Shown here: positions 52,360-62,900 of the stretch, piece after piece
Numbering within the stretch: the first letter of the stretch is position 1
Layout of the letters: each line of letters opens with the position of its first letter
Assembly (NCBI GenBank): GCA_001940645.1
Contig: MDVS01000024.1
Coordinates: 21,345-85,344, forward strand
Reading direction: 5' to 3'
DNA length: 64,000 nt
Source: Candidatus Heimdallarchaeota archaeon LC_3
GTDB taxonomy: Archaea; Asgardarchaeota; Heimdallarchaeia; Hodarchaeales; LC-3
Program-made: the position numbers and the translations under genes
The notes under the pieces: generated by a model
What the model saw: only the letters and a program-made list of their open reading frames with translations
Databases searched by the model: none
What the model was told of the DNA's origin: nothing

Positions 52360-53988
52360 CTAATATCCTACAGCACATCCATCAGCTCTTGGATCAGATC
52401 CAGCCCATATCACTCCATCTTGGGGATTACGTCGTATTATTTGTCCTCTACCAAATACATTACGTAACCATCCACTGACAGGGTGTACATCATGGCCCAT
52501 TAGACTTAATTTATTTATCACATTTTGAGGAATGCCTTCTTCTAAAGCAATTACTCCTCCAGAAGTCCCATCAGTTATACAAAATCTAGGGGCATCCAAT
52601 GCTTGTTGAGGATCATATCCATGATCTACCATTTTGGTTAATACTTGAACTTGTCCTTGTGGTTGCATGAATCCACCCATTACACCAAAGGATGCGTAGA
52701 GTTCATTGTCTTTTAAAGCCATTGCAGGAATTATTGTATGATAAGGGCGTTTATTAGGTTTCAATGCATTGGGATGATTTGGATTTAATGAAAAGTTAGC
52801 TCCTCTATTTTGGAGACTTACCCCTGTATTTTTTGGTATTAATCCAGTTCCAAAACCCATATATAAACTGTTGATGAAACTACATGCATTTCCATCTTTA
52901 TCGATAACTGAAAGATAAATAGTATCCGAAGATTTTGTAGGAGATCCATGAACTTGATGTAATGTGGCTTTATCAGGTAAAATAAGTTTCTTTCTTTCTC
53001 GAGCATACTCGTTTGATAACAGTTGAGAAATAGGAATGTGTTCAAATTCAGGATCAGTTACATACCACCTTGAATCTGCAAAAGCCAATCGCATTGCTTC
53101 TATCATTATGTGTAGATATTCAGCTGAATAAGGATTTTTTTCTTCTAAATTGAATTCTTCTAAAATTTTCAACGCTAATAAAGCTGTTATTCCCTGTCCA
53201 TTCGGAGGAATTTCATAAATATCAATTCCATGATAATTTACACTAATTGGATCAACAAAAATAGATTTGTGATTTTTCAAATCATCTAATGTCATTACTC
53301 CTCCCAAGGAATTTAGCAAATCAATAATAGATTCAGCAACAACTCCCTCATAGAACCCTTTTTTTCCCTGTTCTGTGATTGCTCTCATTGTTTTTGCTAG
53401 CGTTGGTATTTTCATTAATTCTCCAGGATTTGGAGCCCTGTTGTTTATCATCAATTCTTTGGCATTAGGTCCATGTCTCAATTGCTTTTCTCCACTTTTC
53501 CAAGAAAGAGCTACTACAGGAGAGACAGGATAACCATTTTCAGCAAGGTTAATAGCTGGTTGTAATACTTCTTCTATTGTCAAGCTGCCAAATTTTTCTA
53601 TTGTGTCAATCCAACCTGCTGCTGCTCCAGGAACCGTGACAGTATGAGGACTAAAAATAGGAATGGTATCTTTTACACCTATATTGTTTAAATAATTAAT
53701 TGATAATTCTTTAGGTGCTCGTCCACTTCCATTAATACCAAATATGTTTTTATTTCTGTTATTATAGAAAAGCGTAAAACAATCTCCTCCTAATCCTGTA
53801 GAGGTTGGTTCTACTACATTCAATGCTGCTGCTGTAGCAACAGCTGCATCTGCCGCATTTCCTCCTTTCACTTGCAAAATATAAAGTCCTATTTGACTTG
53901 CTAAGGGTTGGCTTGTCGCTACGATCCCATTATATGCATAAACAGCAGATCTTCTTGAATTGAAAGAGAAATAATCATCATTTTCCAA
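52360..53988 (-). CDS. ggt: Gamma-glutamyltransferase
   Basis: An N-terminal-nucleophile hydrolase that cleaves or transfers gamma-glutamyl groups. In 542 residues the family's start GIVATSQPLASQIGL, GGNAADAAVATAAALNVVEP and TGLGGDCF are clear. The autoprocessing site is SSDTIYLSVIDKDGNACS: the Thr after SSD (about residue 354) aligns with the catalytic Thr of E. coli GGT, although the usual TTH is here TIY. LMGFGTGL-like YMGFGTGL and the late GG-rich block are present. There is no signal peptide, so it is probably cytosolic. Confidence 0.92.
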   Translation of the reverse strand: MENDDYFSFNSRRSAVYAYNGIVATSQPLASQIGLYILQVKGGNAADAAVATAAALNVVEPTSTGLGGDCFTLFYNNRNKNIFGINGSGRAPKELSINYLNNIGVKDTIPIFSPHTVTVPGAAAGWIDTIEKFGSLTIEEVLQPAINLAENGYPVSPVVALSWKSGEKQLRHGPNAKELMINNRAPNPGELMKIPTLAKTMRAITEQGKKGFYEGVVAESIIDLLNSLGGVMTLDDLKNHKSIFVDPISVNYHGIDIYEIPPNGQGITALLALKILEEFNLEEKNPYSAEYLHIMIEAMRLAFADSRWYVTDPEFEHIPISQLLSNEYARERKKLILPDKATLHQVHGSPTKSSDTIYLSVIDKDGNACSFINSLYMGFGTGLIPKNTGVSLQNRGANFSLNPNHPNALKPNKRPYHTIIPAMALKDNELYASFGVMGGFMQPQGQVQVLTKMVDHGYDPQQALDAPRFCITDGTSGGVIALEEGIPQNVINKLSLMGHDVHPVSGWLRNVFGRGQIIRRNPQDGVIWAGSDPRADGCAVGY

Positions 53989-54399
53989 CTTATAGACACC
54001 TTATTATTAAATCAAATAAGATAAGATTTAATTAATTTAATATGTATGAGATAAAAGAAAAAATTACTAAAATAATAACTTAGAAAAAGTTGGTAAAATA
54101 TTTAGTTAAAAATAATAATTCAAGCTCAAGTCAAGGAATTTTAGCTTTAACTACTAAAAATACTATAGTTTTTCATCTTATTTTTCTATGGGAGCAAATT
54201 TCATTATCAAACAGATTATTAAAGATCAGAATATAATCTGATTATTAGAAAAATTTGTTTCGAGATTCAATGGATATCAATTAATACGAAATCAATTGTT
54301 AGAAAAAGTATTACTAAAGTAGATTTATACAGAAATTTTGTCATAAAACATGATAATAATATATACGATCTGTTTAAAGATTTATTTGTAGGTTTTTTA
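53989..54399. promoter_or_regulatory. Divergent promoter region, ggt/carS
   Basis: 411 bases with no convincing gene. A perfect inverted repeat, CAGATTAT (54212-54219) and ATAATCTG (54233-54240) with a 13-base spacer, may be a regulatory site. A TATA-like AATATATAC near 54356-54366 fits the carS promoter. Confidence 0.4.
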
Positions 54400-54963
54400 T
54401 TGCTTGATCCATTATTGAACATCATCATAGGAGCAATCTGGTTTATATTACCTGCTTATTTTGCTAATGGAAGTCCAGTCTTAATAGGCGGTGGAAAACC
54501 AATTGATGGAGGAAGAATGTGGAAGGATGGGAAAAGAGTTTTTGGAGATGGTAAAACTTATCGAGGCTTCATAGGGGGAATAATTATTGGTACTTTGATA
54601 GGTTTAATTCAATTTTTCTTCGAAACTAATACCAGTCCAATATTTAGGGCTTTTTTCTTATCATTAGGTGCCTTAACAGGAGATTTAATAGGTTCTTTTA
54701 TAAAAAGAAGAATAAATATTGATCGTGGTAAGCCTGCGTTAGGAATGGATCAATTAGGTTTTATTGCTGTGGGTTTTATTTTAGTTATTCTTGCTTTTCC
54801 ACTAACCCTTCAAAATTTTAATTTTGATTTATCAATACCATTATTTGATCCTATATTGATTCGATATACGTTTGAAAATTTTCTGGCTTATATCATATTA
54901 TTGTTTCCAGTTACTTTTTTAGCTCATATAACTTCTAATTTAATTGTTAGACAAACAATATGA
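54400..54963 (+). CDS. carS: CDP-archaeol synthase
   Basis: CarS transfers CMP from CTP to digeranylgeranylglyceryl phosphate, a step specific to archaeal ether-lipid synthesis. The 187-residue membrane protein has five hydrophobic helices and the family's polar motifs: ANGSPVLIGGGKPIDGGR, the FGDGKTYRGFIGG loop (about 48-60) and GDLIGSFIKRR with GKPALGMDQLGF (about 92-120). The start is TTG 54400; upstream codons stay open but have no counterpart in the family. It stands upstream of an Fe-S carrier gene. Confidence 0.95.
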   Translation: MLDPLLNIIIGAIWFILPAYFANGSPVLIGGGKPIDGGRMWKDGKRVFGDGKTYRGFIGGIIIGTLIGLIQFFFETNTSPIFRAFFLSLGALTGDLIGSFIKRRINIDRGKPALGMDQLGFIAVGFILVILAFPLTLQNFNFDLSIPLFDPILIRYTFENFLAYIILLFPVTFLAHITSNLIVRQTI

Positions 54964-55010
54964 TACTAATAAATTTAACAGAAAAAAATGCTAATTATTT
55001 CAATTTGTGA

Positions 55011-55538
55011 ATGAAGAGCAAAGTATTTAAAAATAAGGTCACCCTATTTAATAAAGATAATTCATCTATGGAGCTTAATTTTTTGATTAATTTAGAAGAA
55101 TCTTCAATAACAGTCAAAGATAAGAAGGTAAGGGAACAAAACGGTATCGTATTATATGAAAGTGCATATAACAAATTAAAATCGCTTCTTAGTAATACGG
55201 AAAAAATGATAAGAATTAGCTTGGAACCTAGCGGATGTGCTGGTGTATCCTATACCGCTACCATGGATTCTACTCAAAGTTCAGATAAAGTGGTTGACTT
55301 TGGGGATGGTATTACTATATTGGTTAATACAGAAGCAAGGTTTCCTAGTCAAGCAACTCCAGATAAATTTTATTCTGATTGGGATTTTTTATCAGGACTT
55401 CATTTACGATTCGAAGATTCTATAATGAATTCTCAGTTTATAATGGATAATCCAAACTCTGAAAGGGGTTGTTCATGTGGAATAAGCTTTAAACCAAAGG
55501 ATTATGGTGGAAAACCTAAGAGTTGTAAAACAGAATAA
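55011..55538 (+). CDS. A-type Fe-S carrier (IscA/ErpA/HesB family)
   Basis: The three cluster-ligand cysteines are in SGCAGVSY (about 76-83) and GCSCGISF (about 151-158). This is the C-x(~60-75)-C-x-C pattern of A-type carriers, which pass Fe-S clusters from scaffolds such as SufB to target enzymes. It is longer (175 residues) than usual: an N-terminal ~45-residue extension precedes the core, and a ~15-residue tail contains one more Cys. It starts 47 bases after carS and may be cotranscribed. Confidence 0.85.
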   Translation: MKSKVFKNKVTLFNKDNSSMELNFLINLEESSITVKDKKVREQNGIVLYESAYNKLKSLLSNTEKMIRISLEPSGCAGVSYTATMDSTQSSDKVVDFGDGITILVNTEARFPSQATPDKFYSDWDFLSGLHLRFEDSIMNSQFIMDNPNSERGCSCGISFKPKDYGGKPKSCKTE

Positions 55539-55713
55539 TATTTCGACAAGCATTAAACATTTTTTCTTAATTTAGTCATTTTTTTAAGAAAACATCGCAG
55601 ATAATTTGTTCCTTTCTTGAATTCGCATTTGTATTACAATGATTTTCTCTCCGTTATTAATAAATAAAATGACAAAACTAGTAAATATATTATTGATTTG
55701 AGAGTTATAAAGA

Positions 55714-56994
55714 ATGGATTCAACTACCGACCCAACCAAAAGGTCTTTTATTCCTGTTAATGAACAATCGCATTTTCCTATTCAAAATTTGCCTTATGGA
55801 ATTTTCAAGCCTTCAAATAATAAACTGCCTAGATCTGGGGTCGCAATAGGGGATCATGTTTTAGATTTATCAGTATTAGAATCAGAGGGACATTTTAATG
55901 ATATTTATTCGAAAGAAAATCATTTTTTTTCTGAATCGACTTTAAATAAATTCATGGTTCAAAATAGAACCTTATGGAGGAAGGTAAGAGCAAAAATAAG
56001 TCATCTTCTCGATGAAAATACCAGAACGATCAGGGATAATGATTCTTTAAATAAAAAATTAATTCTTGATATATCCAGTGTAACTATGGTTTTACCAGTT
56101 CAAATTGGGGATTATACTGATTTTTACTCTTCACGTGAACATGCTACTAATATCGGAACAATGTTTAGAGGACAAAAAAATGCTTTGCAACCAAATTGGT
56201 TACATTTACCTGTAGGATATCACGGAAGGGCGAGTTCGATTGTAGTTAGCGGAACTGATTTTTCCCGACCAAAAGGACAAACAAAAGCTGATACTGATTC
56301 ATTACCCAAGTTTGGCCCCTCAAAATTAATGGATTTTGAATTAGAGATGGGTTTTTTTTTAGGACCAGGTAATACTCTTGGTTCACCAATACCAATAAAT
56401 GACGCTGAGAATCACATATTTGGAATGACGATTGTCAATGATTGGAGTGCCCGGGATATCCAAAGATGGGAATATATTCCCTTAGGACCATTTAATTCTA
56501 AAAATTTTATAACATCGATTTCTCCGTGGATAGTCTCCCTAGAAGCTTTAGAACCATTCAAAACAACTGGGCCAGATCAAAATCCAGAACCACTTCCTTA
56601 CCTTAAGTCAGAAAATCAAAAAACCTATGATATTCATCTAGAGGTATTTCTTACTACAAAATCGATGACTAAACCTGAGAAAATTGTAACTTCAAATTTT
56701 AAATATCTTTATTGGACAATGTTTCAACAACTTACCCATCATAGTATAACTGGGTGTAATATGCAACCAGGAGATTTATTGGCCTCTGGAACTATAAGTG
56801 GATCTGGAAAGGATGAGCGTGGATGTCTACTTGAATTGACATGGCGAGGTGAGGAACCAGTAAAACTCTCTTCTGGTGAAGAAAGAAAATTCCTTGAAGA
56901 TGAAGATTCTGTTATAATTACAGGCTGGTGTCAAGGTGAAGGATATCGGGTTGGATTTGGCGAAGTTGTAGGCAAACTTCTTCCTTCAAAATAA
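55714..56994 (+). CDS. Fumarylacetoacetase
   Basis: The enzyme hydrolyses fumarylacetoacetate, the last step of tyrosine/homogentisate catabolism. The 426 residues match the full-length eukaryotic/bacterial type: DYTDFYSSREHATNIG (about 131-146), HLPVGYHGRASSIVVSG, the metal-ligand region MDFELEMGFFLGPGN (about 209-223), the NDWSARDIQRWEY block (about 248-260) and the late DLLASGTISG. No homogentisate dioxygenase or maleylacetoacetate isomerase is in the window. This gene is unusual for archaea and may have been acquired from bacteria. Confidence 0.92.
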   Translation: MDSTTDPTKRSFIPVNEQSHFPIQNLPYGIFKPSNNKLPRSGVAIGDHVLDLSVLESEGHFNDIYSKENHFFSESTLNKFMVQNRTLWRKVRAKISHLLDENTRTIRDNDSLNKKLILDISSVTMVLPVQIGDYTDFYSSREHATNIGTMFRGQKNALQPNWLHLPVGYHGRASSIVVSGTDFSRPKGQTKADTDSLPKFGPSKLMDFELEMGFFLGPGNTLGSPIPINDAENHIFGMTIVNDWSARDIQRWEYIPLGPFNSKNFITSISPWIVSLEALEPFKTTGPDQNPEPLPYLKSENQKTYDIHLEVFLTTKSMTKPEKIVTSNFKYLYWTMFQQLTHHSITGCNMQPGDLLASGTISGSGKDERGCLLELTWRGEEPVKLSSGEERKFLEDEDSVIITGWCQGEGYRVGFGEVVGKLLPSK

Positions 56995-57020
56995 TTTTTG
57001 AAAAAATTCGAGATTGAATC

Positions 57021-57524
57021 ATGAGACAATTAATAGAAATGGTTGCATTTAATGCATGGGCAAATGAACGTTTCAGATCAACTTTAAAATTAATACCTCT
57101 TGCTAAATTAAACATTGAGACACCTTATGGATTATTGATCGAAAGAATTGTCCATGTTTTTATTTCAGTGAATATGTGGTTAGACAGAATTGAAGGTAAT
57201 TCTGCAAAGTATGTTCCAAGCGCTAAGGATTATCCATCATGGGAAGAAATTGAGTCTTCTTGGATAGCTGCAGATAGAAGATTAATCGAATTTATAAAGA
57301 AATATAAAAACCCTGAAGATTTTGATGAGATCATTAAATATTATTCCTTAAAAAATGATCAGTTCGAAGCTAGTGTAAGTAATATTCTAATCCATCTTTC
57401 ACATCATCAAATGTATCATAGAGGTCAAATTGCAATGGCTTTAAGACAGAATAAATTACCACCTGTTCCATCGACTGACGGGATAGCTTTTTTTCGTTCA
57501 GAGGATAAAAATAACTTTTTATAG
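57021..57524 (+). CDS. DinB-family protein
   Basis: The protein is 167 residues. The N-terminal MRQLIEMVAFNAWANERFR is the classic DinB start ('F..YN.WAN..L'), the second helix has the first His (RIVHVFISVNMWLDR, about 44) and the C-terminal SHHQMYHRGQI (about 132-142) supplies the other two metal His. DinB proteins are metal-dependent, often thiol S-transferase-like. It lies 26 bp after fumarylacetoacetase. A thiol-dependent maleylpyruvate-type isomerase of this fold could partner with it, but that is speculation. Confidence 0.82.
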   Translation: MRQLIEMVAFNAWANERFRSTLKLIPLAKLNIETPYGLLIERIVHVFISVNMWLDRIEGNSAKYVPSAKDYPSWEEIESSWIAADRRLIEFIKKYKNPEDFDEIIKYYSLKNDQFEASVSNILIHLSHHQMYHRGQIAMALRQNKLPPVPSTDGIAFFRSEDKNNFL

Positions 57525-57838
57525 CGGTATATGCATAATTTTATTTTTATCTCCATGTGAATAGCTTTAATTCATTTGAAATTAATAATAGATTATTTTA
57601 GTTTTAGCAATTGATAATAATTACCTAAAATATTTAATAATTTTTATTTAATTCCTTTTTTTTGTTTCTTATTATTTTTCAGGTCAAAAATGATCTATTC
57701 TAAGTCAAAGGTGGTCAAAATCAATAAGTTAATATATATTAACTCAAACCATTCAAATATATTTAAATATCATAAATAGACAGTAAATTTACTAAGATTT
57801 AAGGTTATAAATTTAATTTAAATGGAGAATCATTAAAA
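57525..57838. promoter_or_regulatory. Promoter region of actin-like gene
   Basis: 314 AT-rich bases. The perfect 16-bp palindrome GTTAATATATATTAAC lies at 57728-57743, about 100 bases before the ATG. GGTCAAAA occurs twice just upstream (near 57681 and 57713). TATA-like stretches follow at about 57757-57775. The palindrome has the opposite half-site order to the sufB operator type. Confidence 0.4.
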
Positions 57839-59053
57839 ATGTCATATCCAACTGAAGTTAGAAAAGAGAACAATGTTTTACTTATAGATTTTGGGACCCA
57901 ATATGTTAAATGTTCTGTCATGAAAGAGGGAACATTGATTGATGATATATTGCTTCTTCCAAACAGAATTTATTCAATTTCTGAAGAACGTGCAAAAGCT
58001 TTAGCTCAGGAACAAAAGGGAGAAATTACAATTCCAACTGGATTGTTTACACAAAAAGAAATTGAGGAAGCAAAACTCTTATTTCAAGCTGAAGAAGCCT
58101 TCGTTATGTCTGATGCTACTCCAGATAACATGGAATTAGTAGCAAAAGGATATCAAAATATTTGTGAGCAGATAGACAAACAATTAAGTTACAGTGGTGC
58201 TGATGCAATATCAGGTAATTATGCTAACTGGGCTGTAATGATTGCTGTTGCTGCATTTGAAACAGCTGAAGGAAGAAAACAAGTTGAGGAATTTCATATC
58301 AAAGCAACAAAGAAAATGAATTTCAAATCAATTTACATAAACAACCAGTTAATGTTTGATTATTTCTCACAAATCAATTATTTAGAGCAAATTGGAGCTA
58401 AACCAGGTTACTGTATGATTATTGATATTGGTGGAGGAGACACAAAAGTAGGTGGTGTATCTGGACTACCAATTCAAGAATCTTTTAGAAGATTTAATAT
58501 TGGTGGACAAGAAATTACTCGTTACTGCCAAAATATTCTTAGAGAACGTTATAATGTCAGTGGTACTGCTTATGAAACCATTGAATCTTGGTTAATTGAA
58601 GGGGGTACCGTTGACGGTAACTCACCAGAGACTAAAAAAATGTTTAAACGAAAAGAAGTCGACATTAAAGATATCTTAAACACACCAGAAATGCTATTTG
58701 ATTATAGCAAATATTATAAAAAAGATCGAAGATTCAATTCAATAACAGAAATTCTAATCGAGTCAATTGAAGCAGTTATTGAGAAATCAGAAGCTGGTAT
58801 AGAACTATTATTGGGAGCTGTTATTGTTGCTGGTGGAGCTAGCAGATTTAATGGTATAACTCAACGATTAAATAAAGAATTATCAACTTATTTCTCAGAA
58901 TATAAGGACCAAATAAATGTAATTGTTGGAGAAGATCCTCAAAATGCATGTATTAACGGAATGAGATCTTTAATAACCCAAAAATATAAATCAAGTAATC
59001 CTGGTCTTGCTTTTATTGATTTACAAGCTTTGGATGAAGAAGACGAAGAATAG
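57839..59053 (+). CDS. Actin-family (ASKHA) ATPase
   Basis: The 404 residues have the three nucleotide-binding motifs of the actin fold: phosphate-1 LLIDFGTQYVKCSV (about 13-26), phosphate-2 MIIDIGGGDTKVGGV (about 197-211) and adenosine motif VIVAGGASRFNGI (about 329-341). The length is close to actins and Arps. It lacks the near-identity to eukaryotic actin shown by lokiactins and looks like a divergent actin-related or ParM/crenactin-like protein, possibly filament-forming. The tail is acidic (DEEDEE). It is a single gene with a long AT-rich upstream region. Confidence 0.8.
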   Translation: MSYPTEVRKENNVLLIDFGTQYVKCSVMKEGTLIDDILLLPNRIYSISEERAKALAQEQKGEITIPTGLFTQKEIEEAKLLFQAEEAFVMSDATPDNMELVAKGYQNICEQIDKQLSYSGADAISGNYANWAVMIAVAAFETAEGRKQVEEFHIKATKKMNFKSIYINNQLMFDYFSQINYLEQIGAKPGYCMIIDIGGGDTKVGGVSGLPIQESFRRFNIGGQEITRYCQNILRERYNVSGTAYETIESWLIEGGTVDGNSPETKKMFKRKEVDIKDILNTPEMLFDYSKYYKKDRRFNSITEILIESIEAVIEKSEAGIELLLGAVIVAGGASRFNGITQRLNKELSTYFSEYKDQINVIVGEDPQNACINGMRSLITQKYKSSNPGLAFIDLQALDEEDEE

Positions 59054-59186
59054 AGGTAAATTTATTTGTTAAATATTTCTTCTCTTATTTTTTTGTTTGA
59101 TTTCAACTTAACAACAATTTTTTCTTTTTTTTTAAGAAATACAATAATTATTAAGCTTAAATAAAAAAAATTCAAATATTTTTTTA

Positions 59187-59343
59187 ATGAGCTTACGTCA
59201 CAGAATTTGTATTAATTGTAAAAACACTTCCTTTGAGATGTTAAACAATAAAACGATCAAGTGTTTAAATTATGGGCTTGAAACTAATATCAGACGTAAA
59301 ATACAGTTTAAATCTAAGAAGAAGGGAATTTCAAAAAGATAAA
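59187..59343 (+). CDS. Small ORF with broken zinc ribbon
   Basis: ATG 59187 opens a 51-residue basic ORF with CINC followed by KCLNYG, a zinc ribbon whose fourth Cys is Tyr. Its 3' half overlaps the 59272 ORF in another frame. The two may be pieces of one zinc-ribbon protein separated by a frameshift, or two independent genes. Confidence 0.35.
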
Positions 59344-59520
59344 CGTAAATCTTATGTTCCAGTTGAAGTGATTTGTAGTTGTGGAGAGATACTTGTAAAA
59401 ACATTAGATAATCCTTGGAGTGAAAATAAAGAACATCTAAGGAAATTTTGGGAACATCATTATTGTAAAGAAGGACTTACACAAAAAGATTTGTTGGATG
59501 ATTGGGCATTATTTTATTAA
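59272..59520 (+). CDS. Small Cys/His protein
   Basis: This 82-residue ORF from ATG 59272 has CSCGEILV (about 35-42) and a late HHYC (about 62-65), which could form one metal site (C-x-C...H/C). The tail LTQKDLLDDWALF is acidic and helical. No family is recognised. The N-terminal 24 codons overlap the ORF at 59187-59343 in a different frame, so the true start may be later or the two may belong together. Confidence 0.5.
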   Translation: MGLKLISDVKYSLNLRRREFQKDKRKSYVPVEVICSCGEILVKTLDNPWSENKEHLRKFWEHHYCKEGLTQKDLLDDWALFY

Positions 59521-59966
59521 TTTAACAGTAATGGAATCTAATTATCAACGTGCGATCATTATAAAAAATAATTAATTCTTTTATTAGATATCAGATCAGG
59601 ATATTATTTTATTTCTTGTGAATGTACTTGGAGATAATGCCAACAAAATAACTGATCATTTCTAACTCCACTAGAATAATTACCACTTTATGAGTAAATT
59701 CTTTGAGTTATTGGTGAATTTCTAGTTCCAAATTCTGTTTCTTGCAGATTTTTGAATACAAAAACATCTTTATTTCGTCATTCTTAAGGTCAAAAGCTAG
59801 CAATTTTTTATCTTTACTGTTTAATAACAGTATCAATAAAATGGTTCTATAAATTGATTTTATTTTGCTTAAATAAGTATAAAATGGGAGAACTAGGTAA
59901 AACTTCCCTTTAACAAATCTTTATTAATAACCATATTACCTATTCAAACAAAAAAATTTTTTTTTG
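59521..59966. other. Intergenic region upstream of surface protein
   Basis: About 445 bases with no ORF or known RNA. The right part has TATA-like sequences (for example TCTATAAATT near 59848) and a T-run just before the start codon of the large surface protein. Confidence 0.45.
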
Positions 59967-62900
59967 GTGTATAAATTGAGTAAAATAAAATTGATATATA
60001 GTATTTCTTTTATATCGATATTTTTCCTATTTGGGGTAGCATATATCTATGGAGGACAAAATTATGTGCCTTCAGAAAATTCTATTCCAGAAGGAACAGC
60101 ATCGATAGATTTTGAAAGTGTATTAAGGCATGAGCCAATAATTAATTCTGGTTCAACTCTCTTACCTGGTCAAGTAGGTGACATGCATTATTATCGATTC
60201 GATAAATTTAATCTTCCTTTAGAAAACTTATTAGATAATGAAAATGTAACTATTAATTTTAATTTGACAAATAGTAAATTGTATTTCAAAGTTCTACGAG
60301 AAGATAATAGAGTTTTAGAAGTTGAACCAGGTTTTATACTTGGAGAAAATATTACTATTACAGGTAACTCCTCTTTATTTCCTCAAGATTATCCTGAATT
60401 TCTAACTTCATACTTTGTCCCTGAAGGTCTAACAATTCCTTCACCAGCAAGTTTTTCATTAATAAAAAATCCTACTAACGAAACAGAGTTACCGAATTTT
60501 TTCAATGGACCCCCTGCTCTTATTACTCCTCCTGGAGTCACTACATATCTAGATCCAAATAATTGGGACAATCATCAATCATTTTATGACGAAATATTGA
60601 CTGATCTTACAAATGATATTGCAGTTAGTTCAACTTCATACATTGATTGGTATTCGGTGTCTCAAGACGAACTTCCTAATAATGTGTATATGTTTGATAG
60701 TTATTATATGGTTGCAGATAATTTGGTTACGAAAAACGGGGAAATTAAAGCTCCAATACCTATAGGGTATGTTTATTATGCTTATAATTCCTCTGAATAC
60801 AATCACAGTTTATCCGGATGGGAGCAAACAATACCCAATTTTTATCAATATCAAATTAATTCCTCCTTTGTGAGTGTAAGTGCGCCTGAGGGAACTAATT
60901 TAACATTATTTTATTATCCTGACAGTAATATATATGCTAAAAATGGTGTTGTAACTCCCTATGGACTTAATTACAGTCAAATTTATGGTGTATTTGATTA
61001 TATTAATTATGATTATGATTTAAATTGGGATGAACAAACCATTCTCAATTATTTCATTGGTGGTTCTATTGTAAATAATAATATTGTTTTGGGAACTCCT
61101 CCAGGATCAGAGGAAAGATTAATCATTGTTTACCGAGAATTTAATTATCCTATTGTTACCTATTATGCTGATTATACTCCAAATGTCTATTTCGATGTTT
61201 TCTTGAATATAACAACTATCACAGGTGATGTATCAGTTGAAATGAGTCTTCATTGGGATTTAACAATCCCAGACGGTTGGTTAGATCAATTATTCTTGGC
61301 GATGATTGGAGATATGAATTCAAATAATACAATAGAACCCTGGGAAAAAATTGAAATATCATTAGTACACGAATCCGTACAAACTACAAATGATTTTCCA
61401 GTATCAGTTGGAGATTCAGGACAATTTGTCATTAATAAGTCCAAGCTAGATATATCCTTGAGCCCAGAATTTGAAACGTATTGGTCAGCTTTGAGTTCAA
61501 GTAATACTCCAACTATATCTGAAATCGAAACCAATGTTTCTTCATTAGAAGGTGAAGTATTAGCAAATTATTCTGTTTTTGGATTTGATGGTTTATTCTA
61601 TGGAATGAACCTGAATATATTTGATCCCTTTACTTCACAGGATGATTCTATTAGTGAAGAGTTAGTTGTAAACGGATTTGATGGAGGATATTATCAAAAC
61701 ATCACATTCCAAGACATTGAAGAAGAATATCTTAGTTCAAGTGTTGTTGGTTATTCTAATGATTTTGTTGAATATTATCAAACTTATTTGCCACTTCCAA
61801 ATGTGAGTGTTTATGATGACCGATTTTTGGAAAATATTACCCTAGATACAGATTATTTTGCAAGTACCAGTTACCCAATTGATTACGGTTGGGGTGTCTT
61901 TTATTATAATGCTTCTGAGTATAATTGGACACTCAGTCCTTATGAACAGTTAGCTACAAGATATTACGATAACTACATCACTGATTTGAATAATGTGAGC
62001 TTGTATAGTTTTGATGGATTCGTTAGTGGTTCTCAAGTAGTCCTTGTTTATGTTCCTTCAAGAGATTCGGTAGCAATTGATGGGAAATTACTGTTATCAC
62101 GTAATGTTACGGATGCTTATGGAGTATATCAATTTAATACCACATACTATCTACCTTACGGACCTAATCTATTAACTGGAGGATTAATAAACGATAATGT
62201 TTTGACGCTCGGGACGGGAGCTCCAATGGGTATGTATAGAGTATGGACAAATTACTCTATTAATACATGGGATAACTATCATCTGTATGTCCCACTGAAT
62301 CCATATCAAACATTTATTCAATCCGGGTTAACGACATTAGAATTGCCTATTCCCGCAAGAACTCCTGATTGGTTTATTAGTAAAAATAATATTGATGCAG
62401 TAAATTTGTTAATAGATGATAAATTCCCAGATTTAATTAATTTATTTGTTGAACTAATTAACAACGATACTGGAGATACTTTTTTTAATGATATCATATT
62501 AAATACAGACTTTAATTTAGGATGGATTGAAAATGCAACTAACTTCTTGGTAACCCAATCTCTCACTTTTGATGGTAGTTTTCCTTTTACGGCATCTGTC
62601 GATGGAATACCTTTTGATTTCAATACATACCTAGATTTCAATGGATATTTGGATACTTGGAAACTTTTCAAGAGTAATGGGCAATTTGTTGAAATAGGAG
62701 TGAAATTTCACTTAACGTTATCAACAACAAAGATTATCCCTCCTTCCAGTGAACCTTCTAGTCTACCTTCGAGTGAATCTTCGAGTACGCCTTCCAGTGA
62801 ACCATCAAGTATACCCTCGAGTGAACCATCTTCCTCAGTTCCATCAGATTCAACTTCATCAACACCATCAGAATCTTCTTCTTCTGGAATAACGATAACA

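Noticed and set aside
54214..54399. N-terminal extension of carS
   Set aside because: The frame is open for about 62 codons but has no usable start, and the extra residues do not belong to the CarS fold.
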